From assembly GCA_003222395.1 (NCBI GenBank), contig QHWB01000058.1, positions 24,604 to 88,603 on the forward strand: 64,000 bases of DNA, in the 5' to 3' direction. Shown piece after piece: positions 51,195 through 59,484 of the stretch. Position 1 is the first letter of the stretch; each line of letters begins with the position of its first letter. Below the pieces are notes generated by a model. It was not told where the DNA came from. It searched no databases and worked only from the letters and a program-made list of their open reading frames with translations. A program made the position numbers and the translations under genes. Source of the stretch: Acidobacteriota bacterium (lineage in GTDB: Bacteria > Acidobacteriota > Vicinamibacteria > Vicinamibacterales > CAVVIG01).

Positions 51195-52225
51195 TGGGCT
51201 CGTCTCCGTTCGGATCGGCGCCGACGGATCTTCACCCGGGCGCGCGAAACGCCGTCGAGGTCTGCCTCGCGATCGCACCCGGCGAGCGCGTGGCGCTCAT
51301 CGGCGATCTTGCGAGCGCCGAAGTGGCCGCGAGCCTCGCCGGCGCGCTCGACGAGGCGGGGGCTCGCACCGACGCGGTCGTCCTCGAGCGCCTCGCCGAG
51401 CGGCCGATGCGCCAGGCGCCCGCAGCCGTCGTCGCCGCGCTCGAACGCGCCGACGCCGGCATCCTGTGCGTGCAGCCTCACGAGGGCGAGCTCGCCGCCC
51501 GCATGGCCATCGTCGCCGTCGTCGAACGTCGCGTCATCCGCTACGCGCACATGATTGGCGTGACGCCCGAGATCATGCGCCAGGGGATGCGCGCCGACTA
51601 CCGGCGCGTCGACGCGCTGAGCCAGCGGCTGTGCCAGCGGATGCGCAGCGCCGGCCGCCTCCGCGTGGAAACGCCCGAAGGGACCTCGTTCACTGCGGCG
51701 TTCGATCCGGCGCTCGCCTGGATCAAGACGAGCGGGCTCATCAGCACGCGCTACTGGTCGAATCTGCCGGCGGGCGAGGTCTTCACGACGCCGGCGACCG
51801 TCGACGGCACGTTCGTCTGCAACGCCACGGCGGGCGACTACTTCGGACCGAAATACGGCGATCTGTCCGCGACGCCGCTGACGCTCGAGATGTCGGGCGG
51901 CCGCCTGACCGCGGCGCGTTCCGATCGCGCCGGCCTGGAGCGCGAGTTCTGGGCGTACTGCCACACCGATCAGTACAGCGACCGCGTCGGCGAGCTCGCG
52001 TTCGGCACCAACATCGCGCTCGATTCGATGATCGGCGTCCTGCTGCAGGATGAAAAGGTGCCCGGCGTCCACCTCGCGTTCGGTGATCCGTACGGCAGCC
52101 AGACCGGGGCGCCCTGGAAGTCGCGGACGCACGTCGACGTCCTGACGCGCAACTGCGATGTGTGGATCGACGACGAGCAGGTGATCGCCGGCGGGAAGTA
52201 CCTGATGGCGCGGCTGGGACTTTGA
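51194..52225 (+). CDS. M29-like (thermophilic metalloprotease) aminopeptidase
   Basis: A 343-residue member of the M29 aminopeptidase superfamily. The family's metal and active-site motifs can be read in order: Glu in NLPAGEVFTTPAT (about 200), Glu in GELAFGTNIALDSMIG (275), His in PGVHLAFGDPYG (292), Tyr/His-Asp in WKSRTHVDVLTR (311-313) and DEQVIAGGKY at the end. It is therefore likely a metal-dependent peptidase releasing N-terminal amino acids, or a related amidohydrolase. ATG 51194 overlaps the stop of the ATP-grasp gene by one base. Within a ligase group it may trim, proofread or degrade the amide product. Confidence 0.88.
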   Translation: MGSSPFGSAPTDLHPGARNAVEVCLAIAPGERVALIGDLASAEVAASLAGALDEAGARTDAVVLERLAERPMRQAPAAVVAALERADAGILCVQPHEGELAARMAIVAVVERRVIRYAHMIGVTPEIMRQGMRADYRRVDALSQRLCQRMRSAGRLRVETPEGTSFTAAFDPALAWIKTSGLISTRYWSNLPAGEVFTTPATVDGTFVCNATAGDYFGPKYGDLSATPLTLEMSGGRLTAARSDRAGLEREFWAYCHTDQYSDRVGELAFGTNIALDSMIGVLLQDEKVPGVHLAFGDPYGSQTGAPWKSRTHVDVLTRNCDVWIDDEQVIAGGKYLMARLGL

Positions 52226-52230
52226 TGGCA

Positions 52231-52259
52231 GCCCTAAGGGCGCAGGCCTTCAGGCCTGC
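52231..52259. terminator. Two hairpins between convergent genes
   Basis: GCCCTAAGGGC (52231-52241) and GCAGGCCTTCAGGCCTGC (52242-52259; 7-bp stem, TTCA loop) lie between the stops of two convergent genes and could end transcription from both sides. There are no T-tracts. Confidence 0.55.
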
Positions 52260-52268
52260 CCGTGTCGA

Positions 52269-52988
52269 TCAAAGATACCCGCGCAGCTGATGCTTCCAGT
52301 ACGGCCAGTCGTGGCCGCCCATCGGTCCCCAGTCGTCGAGGTGATGCCTGATGCCGCGGCTCGCGAGGATGTGCGACAGCCGGTACGACTCGCCGCTCTG
52401 TTCCCACGGCCCGCTGCCGGTCGCGATACGGATGTCGCACGAGGCGAGGTGGCCGAGCGCCCACGGATCGGAAAGGTTCGACAGATAATCGACCGGGTTG
52501 TTGAAGTAGAAGTTGTCGTCGTACGCGCCGTCCATGAAGCGCTTCATGTCGTACACGCCCGACAGCGCGAGGCAGCGCTTGACGACGTCGGGATGCTTGA
52601 AGAGCGTATTGGCCGCATGGTACGCGCCGAGCGAGGCGCCGATCGTCCCGACGCCGATGTCCTCGGAGCGGCAGTCGGATCGCACGAACGGAATCACCTC
52701 GTGCCGAATGTACTCGTCGTACTGGTGCTGCATCCAGCTTCGATGAAACGGATGCGCGCCGCGGTTCGCGAACGAGTCGCCGTGGTTGACGTTGACGCAG
52801 TACAGCTTGACGCGCCCGGCTTCGATCGGATCGCCGAGCCCGTCGATCATGCCCTGCCGATCGAACTCCCACTCGTCGCCGCCGCTGGTCGGGAACACGA
52901 TCATCGGCGGCCCCCAGCGTCCGTAGACGACGACGCCGAACTCGCGGCCGAGGCGGTGGGAATACCAGCGGTGATAGTCGCGCCGCAC
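52269..52988 (-). CDS. Esterase-fold alpha/beta hydrolase
   Basis: A 239-residue cytoplasmic alpha/beta hydrolase of the esterase D/putative esterase type. Motifs are RWGPPMIVFPTSGGDEWEFD (oxyanion strand), the nucleophile elbow GTIGASLGAYHA (Ser near 118), SNLSDPWALGHL and the catalytic His in MGGHDWPYWK near the end. The start is GTG 52988; a TAGGAT hexamer lies 6 bp upstream. It is divergent from the ATP-grasp gene at 53006, with only 17 bp between them. Its placement inside the ligase group suggests that it acts on an ester or thioester of the same product; the substrate is unknown. Confidence 0.85.
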   Translation of the reverse strand: MRRDYHRWYSHRLGREFGVVVYGRWGPPMIVFPTSGGDEWEFDRQGMIDGLGDPIEAGRVKLYCVNVNHGDSFANRGAHPFHRSWMQHQYDEYIRHEVIPFVRSDCRSEDIGVGTIGASLGAYHAANTLFKHPDVVKRCLALSGVYDMKRFMDGAYDDNFYFNNPVDYLSNLSDPWALGHLASCDIRIATGSGPWEQSGESYRLSHILASRGIRHHLDDWGPMGGHDWPYWKHQLRGYL

Positions 52989-53005
52989 GACGCCATCCTA
53001 ACGCG

Positions 53006-54187
53006 ATGACGATTCTCTGTATCGCCACCTACTTCAAGGGCGAGGCCTTCCTGCGCGAATGCCGTCGCCAGGGCTGCACCGTGCTGCTGCTGACGGCCGA
53101 GACGCACGCCTCGGCGGCGTGGCCGCACGATGCGATCGCGGAGATGCACACGATCGCGCGCGGCGCCAGCGACGCCGACATCCGCCGCCTCGTCTCGTCA
53201 GTCGCGAGGCGGCACCGCATCGAGCGGGCCGCCGCGCTCGACGATTTCGACGTCGAGATGGGCGCGATGGTGCGCGAATTCCTTCAGCTGCCCGGCTTCG
53301 GCCGAACCGTGGCCGCGCGGTTCCGCGACAAGCTCACGATGCGGACGACCGCTCGACGCCTCGGCATCTCGGTGCCGGAATTCACCGGTGTGTTCAACGA
53401 CGAGGAGGTCGACGCCTGGACCTCGCGTGTGTCGCCCCCCTGGGTCCTGAAGCCGCGATCGTCGGCGGCGGCGACCGGCATCAAGACCATCGCGGGCCGC
53501 GACGCCTTGTGGCCGGCGCTCGAGAATCCGATCGACGGCCGCGGCGCGTACCTGCTCGAGCAGTTCGTGAAGGGTGACGTCTACCACGTCGACTCGATCG
53601 TGCATCACGGCGAGGTCGTGTTCTCGGTCGCGTCGCGGTACGGCCGGCCGCCGATGCAGATCGCGCACGAAGGCGGCATCTTCATCACGCGGCGGCTCCC
53701 GAACGATTCCGTGGAGGCGGCTCGGCTCCTCGAGACGAACCGGCGGCTGCTGACCGGATTCGGCCTGGTCCACGGCGTGTCGCACAGCGAGTTCATCGGC
53801 TCGGAGGACGGCGTCGTGTTTCTCGAGACGTCCGCGCGCGTCGGCGGCGCCTACATCGTCGACGTGGTCGAAGCGGCGACGGGCGTCAACCTGTGGGCCG
53901 AATGGGCGAAGGTCGCGATTGCCGGCGACGACACCCGGTACGAGCCGCCGGCCGCGCGATCCGACAGCGCCGGCCTCGCGCTCTGCCTGGCGCGCCAGGA
54001 GGAACCCGATTTGTCCGGCTACACCGATCCCGACATCGTGACGCGCATCCGCAAGCCGCATCACGCCGGCCTCATCGTCCGCTCGCCCGACCCGCGGCGC
54101 GTCGAGTCGCTGCTCGACGACTACGCGCATCGCTTCTCGCGCGACTTCCTCGCGACGATGCCCGCGCCGGAACGCCCAGTCGAATGA
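53006..54187 (+). CDS. ATP-grasp domain protein
   Basis: A 393-residue ATP-grasp ligase similar to the carbamoyl-phosphate-synthase L-chain type. N-terminal preATP-grasp part (ILCIATYFKGEAFLRECRRQ), ATP-binding region WVLKPRSSAAATGIKTIAG, YLLEQFVKGDVYHVDSIVHH and the metal site FLETSARVGGAYIVDVVEA (ExSxRxGG). It is probably an amide- or peptide-bond-forming ligase acting on an amino acid. It is the third ATP-grasp enzyme in the group, distinct in sequence from those at 48794 and 49809. Its stop overlaps the start of the esterase-like gene by four bases (ATGA), so they are translationally coupled. Confidence 0.9.
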   Translation: MTILCIATYFKGEAFLRECRRQGCTVLLLTAETHASAAWPHDAIAEMHTIARGASDADIRRLVSSVARRHRIERAAALDDFDVEMGAMVREFLQLPGFGRTVAARFRDKLTMRTTARRLGISVPEFTGVFNDEEVDAWTSRVSPPWVLKPRSSAAATGIKTIAGRDALWPALENPIDGRGAYLLEQFVKGDVYHVDSIVHHGEVVFSVASRYGRPPMQIAHEGGIFITRRLPNDSVEAARLLETNRRLLTGFGLVHGVSHSEFIGSEDGVVFLETSARVGGAYIVDVVEAATGVNLWAEWAKVAIAGDDTRYEPPAARSDSAGLALCLARQEEPDLSGYTDPDIVTRIRKPHHAGLIVRSPDPRRVESLLDDYAHRFSRDFLATMPAPERPVE

Positions 54188-54921
54188 CGCTTCGCAACGT
54201 CTGGTCTCCGCAGCGGCGCAACCGTCGCGACGTGGACGTCTATCTGCCGCCGTCGTATGCGCGCGGGCGCCGCCGGTATCCGGTCGTCTACATGCAGGAC
54301 GGCCAGAACCTGTCCGATCCGTCAATCGCCTTCGCGGGTACGTGGGACCTGCATCGCGTGCTGGCCCGGCTCGCCTTGCGCGGCATCGAGCCGATCGTCG
54401 TCGGCGTTCACAACGTGGAGACGCGTCTCGCCGAATACAGCCCGTTCCCCGACCGCAAACACGGCGGCGGCGAGGCCGACGCGTATCTTGCCTTCCTGAT
54501 CGACACGCTGAAGCCGCGCATCGATCGCATGTTTCGCACGCGGCGCCGGGCGTCGCACACCGCGATTCTCGGATCGTCCATGGGCGGTCTCGTCAGTCTG
54601 TATGCCTGGTTCCGCGCCCCGGAGGCGTTCGGCGCGGCCGGCGCAATGAGTCCGGCGCTGTGGTACGGCCGGGAGCGGCTGTTCGACTTCTTCGAATCGG
54701 CGGGAGTGCCGCGCGGTCGACTGTATGTCGACGTCGGGACCGCCGAGGGGGCGACTACGCTTGCCGACGCGCGAGCCTTCCGCTCGCTCGCCGCCGCAAA
54801 GGGGTTGCGCGTCGGCGATCGCTTCTCGTATGTCGAGGAAAGCGGCGCGCGTCACCAGGAGGCGTACTGGAGCGCGCGACTCGGCGAGGCGCTGGCGTTC
54901 TTGCTCCGTCCGCGGGCCTGA
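54184..54921 (+). CDS. Putative esterase (alpha/beta hydrolase)
   Basis: A 245-residue alpha/beta hydrolase of the putative-esterase type (Esterase D/enterochelin esterase group). The start VWSPQRRNRRDVDVYLPPSY and VVYMQDGQNL is typical; nucleophile elbow ILGSSMGGLVSLYAW; catalytic His in SGARHQEAYW near the C-terminus. No signal peptide. The ATG overlaps the preceding ATP-grasp stop (ATGA), so both are made together; the ORF frame extends 290 bp upstream but without family character. The stop lies within a GGGCCTGAAAGGCCC palindrome (54914-54928). It may release or cyclise the ligase product, by analogy with esterases in nonribosomal routes. Confidence 0.88.
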   Translation: MTLRNVWSPQRRNRRDVDVYLPPSYARGRRRYPVVYMQDGQNLSDPSIAFAGTWDLHRVLARLALRGIEPIVVGVHNVETRLAEYSPFPDRKHGGGEADAYLAFLIDTLKPRIDRMFRTRRRASHTAILGSSMGGLVSLYAWFRAPEAFGAAGAMSPALWYGRERLFDFFESAGVPRGRLYVDVGTAEGATTLADARAFRSLAAAKGLRVGDRFSYVEESGARHQEAYWSARLGEALAFLLRPRA

Positions 54922-55063
54922 AAGGCCCCGCCACACCGTCCGGCTCGCAGCGAGAAATTTCAGAAATTCGCGGCGTGCGGTGAGATTGGTGCGCGCCATG
55001 GTTGGTGATTCTAGCGCCGCTCGTATTATGCTCACCGCGAAATACGCAGCAGGAGGGTACGCG

Positions 55064-55966
55064 ATGAGAGCAGCGATATCGGGTCTCGCGGTGGCGTTCG
55101 CGCTGACGCTGCACGCTGATGCGCAGCAGCCGGACTTCAGCCAGGTGCAGATCAAGACGACGAGGATCGCCGGCAACTTCTATACGCTCGAGGGACAGGG
55201 CGGCACGATTGGCGTGCTGTCGGGACCCGACGGCGTGCTGATGGTCGACGCGCAGTTCGCGCCGCTCGGCGACAAGATCGTCGCGGCGATCAAGCAGATT
55301 TCCGACGGCCGCATCCGCCTGCTCGTGAACACCCACGTGCACGGCGATCATACCGGCGGCAACGAGAACATCGCGAAGCAGGGCGCCATCATCATGGCGC
55401 GCGAGAACCTGCGTGCGCGTCTCGCCAAGCCGGCCCCGCAGGCCAACGGTCAGCCGGGCGTGCCGGCGCCGCCGCTCGCGCTGCCGATCATCACCTACGA
55501 CGCGCCGGTGACGGTTCACATGAACGGCGAGGACGTGCAGCTCGTGCCGGTGCCGGTCGCACATACCGATGGCGACACGATGGTGTACTTTCCGAACGCG
55601 AACGTGATCATGACCGGCGATTTCTATCGCTCCACCGGCTATCCGAACATCGACCGCGGGAACGGCGGGACGATGAACGGCATGCTCGCGGGGTTCGACG
55701 CGATTCTCAAGCTCGGGCGGGCGGACACGAAGATCATCCCGGGCCACGGCGCGATCGTCGACAAGGCGGCGGTGGCCGCGCATCGCGACATGATGATCGC
55801 CGTCCGCGACAAGGTCGCCGCGCTCGTGCGGCAGAACAAGACGCAGGAAGAGGTCATCGCCGCCAAGCCGACGACGGATTTCGATACGAAGGTGACCGGC
55901 GCGACGCCCATGACGGCGGACCGCTTCGTCGGCCAGCTGTATCAGGAGATCAAGACGACACGGTGA
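55064..55966 (+). CDS. Secreted MBL-fold metallo-hydrolase
   Basis: A 300-residue metallo-beta-lactamase-fold protein with a signal peptide (about 1-20, AAISGLAVAFALTLHADAQ). Metal-binding motifs are complete: THVHGDHTGGN (HxHxDH), His in VPVAHTDGDTMVYF, Asp in IMTGDFYRS and His in IIPGHGAIVD. The C-terminal helices (DKAAVAAHRDMMIAVRDKVA) are those of periplasmic MBL hydrolases common in this phylum. AGGAGGG lies 7-8 bp before ATG 55064, so upstream codons of the open frame are not used. It is a single gene, with an inverted repeat behind it. The substrate is unknown; not a clear beta-lactamase. Confidence 0.92.
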   Translation: MRAAISGLAVAFALTLHADAQQPDFSQVQIKTTRIAGNFYTLEGQGGTIGVLSGPDGVLMVDAQFAPLGDKIVAAIKQISDGRIRLLVNTHVHGDHTGGNENIAKQGAIIMARENLRARLAKPAPQANGQPGVPAPPLALPIITYDAPVTVHMNGEDVQLVPVPVAHTDGDTMVYFPNANVIMTGDFYRSTGYPNIDRGNGGTMNGMLAGFDAILKLGRADTKIIPGHGAIVDKAAVAAHRDMMIAVRDKVAALVRQNKTQEEVIAAKPTTDFDTKVTGATPMTADRFVGQLYQEIKTTR

Positions 55967-55985
55967 CCGCGGTCGGCCGTGGTTC

Positions 55986-56050
55986 CGCTCGCCTGAAGGG
56001 CTCGCGCTACATGTACGGGTGCGGCGGAGCGCGAACCTTTCAGGCGAGCG
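55986..56050. repeat. 24-bp inverted repeat (GCTCGCCTGAAGGGC family)
   Basis: CGCTCGCCTGAAGGGCTCGC... at 55986-56009 pairs with GAGCGCGAACCTTTCAGGCG... at 56027-56050 with a few mismatches and a 17-bp loop. It lies between convergent genes and may serve as a two-way terminator. Related single arms occur at 11307 and 45627. Confidence 0.75.
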
Positions 56051-56060
56051 ATCTCTCGTC

Positions 56061-57383
56061 CTACGATGGCTTCCTCGCGGGCCAGACCACGCCCTGATCT
56101 TTCTTCGTGACCGGACCAAGCCCTTTGTAGACGAACTTCTGCACGCGCTGCCCGCGGTACGTCTCAGTCGTGTAGATGTTGCCCTTCGAGTCGGTCGCGA
56201 TGCTGTGCACGCCGTAGAACTCGCCCGGCTGACGCCCGCCTTCGCCGAACGTCGTCAGCATCTCCAGCGATTGCCGATCGAGGATGTGGACGCGGTCGTT
56301 CTCGCCGTCCGCGAGGTAGATGTACTTCTGCTGCGCATCCTTCGAGAACGTGATGTCCCACGTCGAGCCGGAGCCGCGCGTCTCCTTTTCAATGAAGGCT
56401 TCCTTCACGAACGTGCCGTCCGGCTTGAAGACCTGGATGCGATCGTTCACGCGGTCGCAGACATAGAGGAGCCGATCGACGGAGAGCTCGGCGCAGTGGA
56501 CCGGATTCCTGAACTGCTGCGCGGGCGGCGCGGCCGGATCGTAGTTGCCGAGGTTCACGTCCTCCGGCTTGTGGCCGTAGGCGCCCCAGTGCCGCTTGTA
56601 CTTGCCCGTGTCCGCGTCGTAGACGATGACGCGATGGTTGCCGTAGCCGTCCGCGACGTACACCTCGTTCTCGGTCTTGTCGATGAACAGTTTCGCCGGC
56701 AGCCGCAGATTGTCCGTATCGTTGCTTCCTTTGCTCTGACCGGGCTTGCCAATCTGCATCAGGAACTTTCCGTCGCGCGTGAACTTCAGGACCATGCTGT
56801 CGTTGAAGTAGCCCTGCACGCCGCCGGTCTGGCTCTCGTCGAGCACCGTTGGTGCTGGCGCGCCTCCCGCCTGCGGTGAGCCTGTCGAACCGCGGCCGCG
56901 TCCACCGGTTCCGCGCGCGGCGCCGGGCGGCTGGCCGCGGCCGTTGCCGCCGATCCACACGTTCCCCTTGTAGTCGACGGTGACGCCGTGGTTCGACTCC
57001 GGCCAGTCGTAACCCTCGCCTTTGCCGCCCCAGTGGCCGGCGAGATTTCCCTCGGCGTCGAATTCGAGAATCGGCGGTGCCGGGGCGCAGCACTGCGCGG
57101 TCGGCGGATTGGTCGTCGCATGCTGTTCGCCCGGCTCGAGCGAGCCGGCGCGATGGATGATCCAGATGTGGTCGCGGCCGTCGACCGATACGCCGATGGT
57201 CTGCCCGAGGATCCAGTGGTTGGGCAGCGGCTTCGGCCACAGCGGATCGACCTCGAAGCGCGGCGCCGTCGGCGCGCCCGCCGCCGCGGCCGCTGCCCGC
57301 TTCTCGAGCAGATGGCTGCCGATGCCGAACGCGATGACGAGCGACACGAACAACACGCCGATCGAAAAGTGGCGTTTCATCAT
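56061..57383 (-). CDS. Secreted NHL-repeat beta-propeller protein
   Basis: A 440-residue protein with an N-terminal signal/anchor (RHFSIGVLFVSLVIAFGIGS) and an NHL-type propeller. Blades are readable as GVSVDGRDHIWIIHRAGSLE, GVTVDYKGNVWIGGNGRGQP, PAKLFIDKTENEVYVADGYG, CAELSVDRLLYVCDRVNDRI, ITFSKDAQQKYIYLADGEND and IATDSKGNIYTTETYRGQRV. A Gly/Arg-rich loop (about 160-185) interrupts it. The start ATG 57383 is preferred: TACAAT lies 7 bp upstream on this strand, suggesting a leaderless mRNA. Such proteins bind ligands or proteins outside the cell; peptidylglycine-lyase-like activity has been shown for some, but this one is unassigned. Confidence 0.88.
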   Translation of the reverse strand: MMKRHFSIGVLFVSLVIAFGIGSHLLEKRAAAAAAGAPTAPRFEVDPLWPKPLPNHWILGQTIGVSVDGRDHIWIIHRAGSLEPGEQHATTNPPTAQCCAPAPPILEFDAEGNLAGHWGGKGEGYDWPESNHGVTVDYKGNVWIGGNGRGQPPGAARGTGGRGRGSTGSPQAGGAPAPTVLDESQTGGVQGYFNDSMVLKFTRDGKFLMQIGKPGQSKGSNDTDNLRLPAKLFIDKTENEVYVADGYGNHRVIVYDADTGKYKRHWGAYGHKPEDVNLGNYDPAAPPAQQFRNPVHCAELSVDRLLYVCDRVNDRIQVFKPDGTFVKEAFIEKETRGSGSTWDITFSKDAQQKYIYLADGENDRVHILDRQSLEMLTTFGEGGRQPGEFYGVHSIATDSKGNIYTTETYRGQRVQKFVYKGLGPVTKKDQGVVWPARKPS

Positions 57384-57390
57384 GCCGCGC

Positions 57391-57438
57391 ATTGTAGCGC
57401 CGGAGCAGTGCCAGTGACGTTCGCTTCTAATCCATAAT
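57391..57438. promoter_or_regulatory. Two divergent -10-like elements close to start codons
   Basis: TACAAT (minus, 57396-57391) is 7 bp from the NHL gene's ATG at 57383, and CATAAT (plus, 57433-57438) is 9 bp from the ATG at 57448. Neither gene has a ribosome-binding site. Confidence 0.4.
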
Positions 57439-57447
57439 ACCGGCACG

Positions 57448-58084
57448 ATGCGATTGCTTCTGTTGTACGCATTGTTCGCGGTCAATCCACTCATCCACGC
57501 GAGCGTCGAGATCGTGCTCGACGAGACGGTCATTCAGGTCGATCCGTGGAGCGCCGGCGACTTGTCGCGCGCCCGCGTCGCCGACCTGATTCTGGTGACC
57601 GACGACCCCATCCATCACCTCGATCCGAAGGCTATCCGCCAGCTGCGCAAACCGGACGGCGTCGTCCTGATTCCGGCGGCCTCGCACGCGAAGTTTCCCG
57701 AAGGCACCGCCATCGCGAACGGCGAGCGGAAAACGATCCGCGGCCTGACCGTCGAAGCGATTCCGGCGTACGACATCAAGCCCGGAGGGCCGTCGCATCC
57801 GAAAGGAAAGGGGAACGGAATGTGTTCCTGAAATCCGCGCCCTGCGCGACATCGACATCGCGTTCGTGCCGATGAACCTCCCGCTCGAACGGATGACTCC
57901 GGAAGCGGCGGCTGAGTGCGTCAATGCCTTCAAGCCGAAAATTGTCTACGTTTATCACTACGACCAGACATTTGCGTCATCCGGGCGTCCGGGGAGCGGC
58001 ATCGCCGAATCGCTCGAGAAATTTCGTCACGCGCTCGTGCCGGGAACGGTAGAATTCAGGCCGGCCCCGTGGTATCCGCGCTAA
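57448..58084 (+). pseudogene. MBL-fold protein with internal deletion and frameshift
   Basis: Codons 1-125 read as part of an UPF0173-like MBL protein (VIQVDPWSAGDLSRARVADL, LVTDDPIHHLDPKAIRQLRK, VEAIPAYDIKPGGPSHPKGK) and then stop at 57831. The rest of the domain follows in another frame from about 57819: ECVPEIRALRDIDIAFVPMN, ERMTPEAAAECVNAFKPKIV and YVYHYDQTFASSGRPGSGIA to the stop at 58084. Between KGKGNG and ECVPEI about 15-20 residues that should carry a strand pair are missing. The event is therefore a deletion with frameshift. The true upstream part may also be short. Seen directly in two frames; family from memory. Confidence 0.75.
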
Positions 58085-58107
58085 AATCAATGTTTCAGGA
58101 GGGGTTC

Positions 58108-59484
58108 ATGTTTGCTCGTCTGGTGTCTCTCGGCGTCGTTCTGGGGATGGCAGCGCCGGTTCTGGCAGCGGACACCCCCGCGAAGCCCGTGACGTTCTCC
58201 AAAGACGTCGCACCCATCTTCCAGGCCAAGTGTCAGCAGTGCCATCAGCCGAATTCGATCGCGCCGATGTCGCTGATCACGTATCAGGACGCGCGGCCGT
58301 GGGCGCGGTCGATCAAGGAGCGCGTGGCATCGCACCAGATGCCGCCGTGGCATATCGACAAGACGGTCGGCGTGCAGAAGTTCAAGAACGACATGTCGCT
58401 GAGCGACGATCAGATCGACACGATCGTCCGCTGGGTCGACGGCGGCGCGCCGCAAGGCGACCCGAAGGACATGCCGCCGCCCAAGCCGCTCGTCACCGAC
58501 AACGAATGGCAGGGCGTCCGCGACGGCTTCGGCCCGCCGGATCTCGTGATCAAGTCGGCCGACTACACGATGCCGGCGCAGCATCAGGACGTCTGGTGGC
58601 GCCCGATGTCGGACATCCCGCTGACCGAGCCGCGCTGGGTGAGGATGGTCGAGATTCGTCCGTCCAATCTGAAGGCGCGCAAGATCATTCATCACTCGAT
58701 CGCGTATCTCGTGCTGAACAACGATCCGGAAGCCGTCAACACGCTCATCGCGAGCGGACCGAATCGCGGTCGCTTCGACGACGACGATCTCGTCAACCGT
58801 CGTCCGCAGCTGATGGAGTGGGCGATCGGCAAGGGCTACGACCTCTATCGTCCCGGAACGGGCAAGCTGATGGTGCCGGGCGAGAAGATCGCATGGGATC
58901 AGCACATCCACGCCGTCGGTGAAGAGATCACCGGTGGATCGGAAGTCGGCGTCTGGTTCTACAAGAAGGGCGAAGAGCCGAAGAAGCGCAGCTATCTCGT
59001 TGGCTTTACGGGCATCGATCGCTCGAAGATGCTCGACATCCCGCCGAACTCGATGGCGATGACCGAAGGCTTCAGCGTGCTGAAGGAAAACGCGATCATC
59101 GAGAACTTCCAGCCGCACTTCCATCTGCGCGGGAAGGCGATGCAGGTCGAGGCGATTCTGCCGGATGGCAGCCGCCAGACCATCAGCTACGTCGGCAACT
59201 TCAACTTCAACTGGATGACGAACTACATCTACGACGACGACGCGGCGCCGCTGCTGCCGAAGGGCACCGTCATCCACGTGTCCGCGTGGTACGACAATAC
59301 GCGCGCGAACAAGAACAATCCGGATCCGGATCAGTGGGTCGGCTACGGCGACCGCACCGTCGATGAGATGGCGCACGCCTGGATGAATGTCGTGTTCTTC
59401 AACGATGACGAATACAAGGCGCTGCAGGCCGAGCGCAAGGCGAAGACGGCGAAGCCGACCAACGACAACGAGAAACAGCAGTGA
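58108..59484 (+). CDS. Cytochrome c / Cu-monooxygenase-like secreted protein
   Basis: A 458-residue exported protein. Signal peptide about 1-21; one heme c motif CQQCH (residues 42-46) in IFQAKCQQCHQPNS with PPWH near the end of that domain; then a beta-rich region resembling the copper type II ascorbate-dependent monooxygenase C-domain, with IIHHSIAYLV, DQHIHAVG, FQPHFHLRGKAMQVEA and VDEMAHAWMNV carrying the His residues usual for copper sites. AGGAGGGG lies 4-5 bp before ATG 58108. A 5'-truncated relative is at 25043. The gene ends overlapping the next start (GTGA). Substrate unknown; hydroxylation or peptide/amide oxidation is only a guess. Confidence 0.9.
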   Translation: MFARLVSLGVVLGMAAPVLAADTPAKPVTFSKDVAPIFQAKCQQCHQPNSIAPMSLITYQDARPWARSIKERVASHQMPPWHIDKTVGVQKFKNDMSLSDDQIDTIVRWVDGGAPQGDPKDMPPPKPLVTDNEWQGVRDGFGPPDLVIKSADYTMPAQHQDVWWRPMSDIPLTEPRWVRMVEIRPSNLKARKIIHHSIAYLVLNNDPEAVNTLIASGPNRGRFDDDDLVNRRPQLMEWAIGKGYDLYRPGTGKLMVPGEKIAWDQHIHAVGEEITGGSEVGVWFYKKGEEPKKRSYLVGFTGIDRSKMLDIPPNSMAMTEGFSVLKENAIIENFQPHFHLRGKAMQVEAILPDGSRQTISYVGNFNFNWMTNYIYDDDAAPLLPKGTVIHVSAWYDNTRANKNNPDPDQWVGYGDRTVDEMAHAWMNVVFFNDDEYKALQAERKAKTAKPTNDNEKQQ

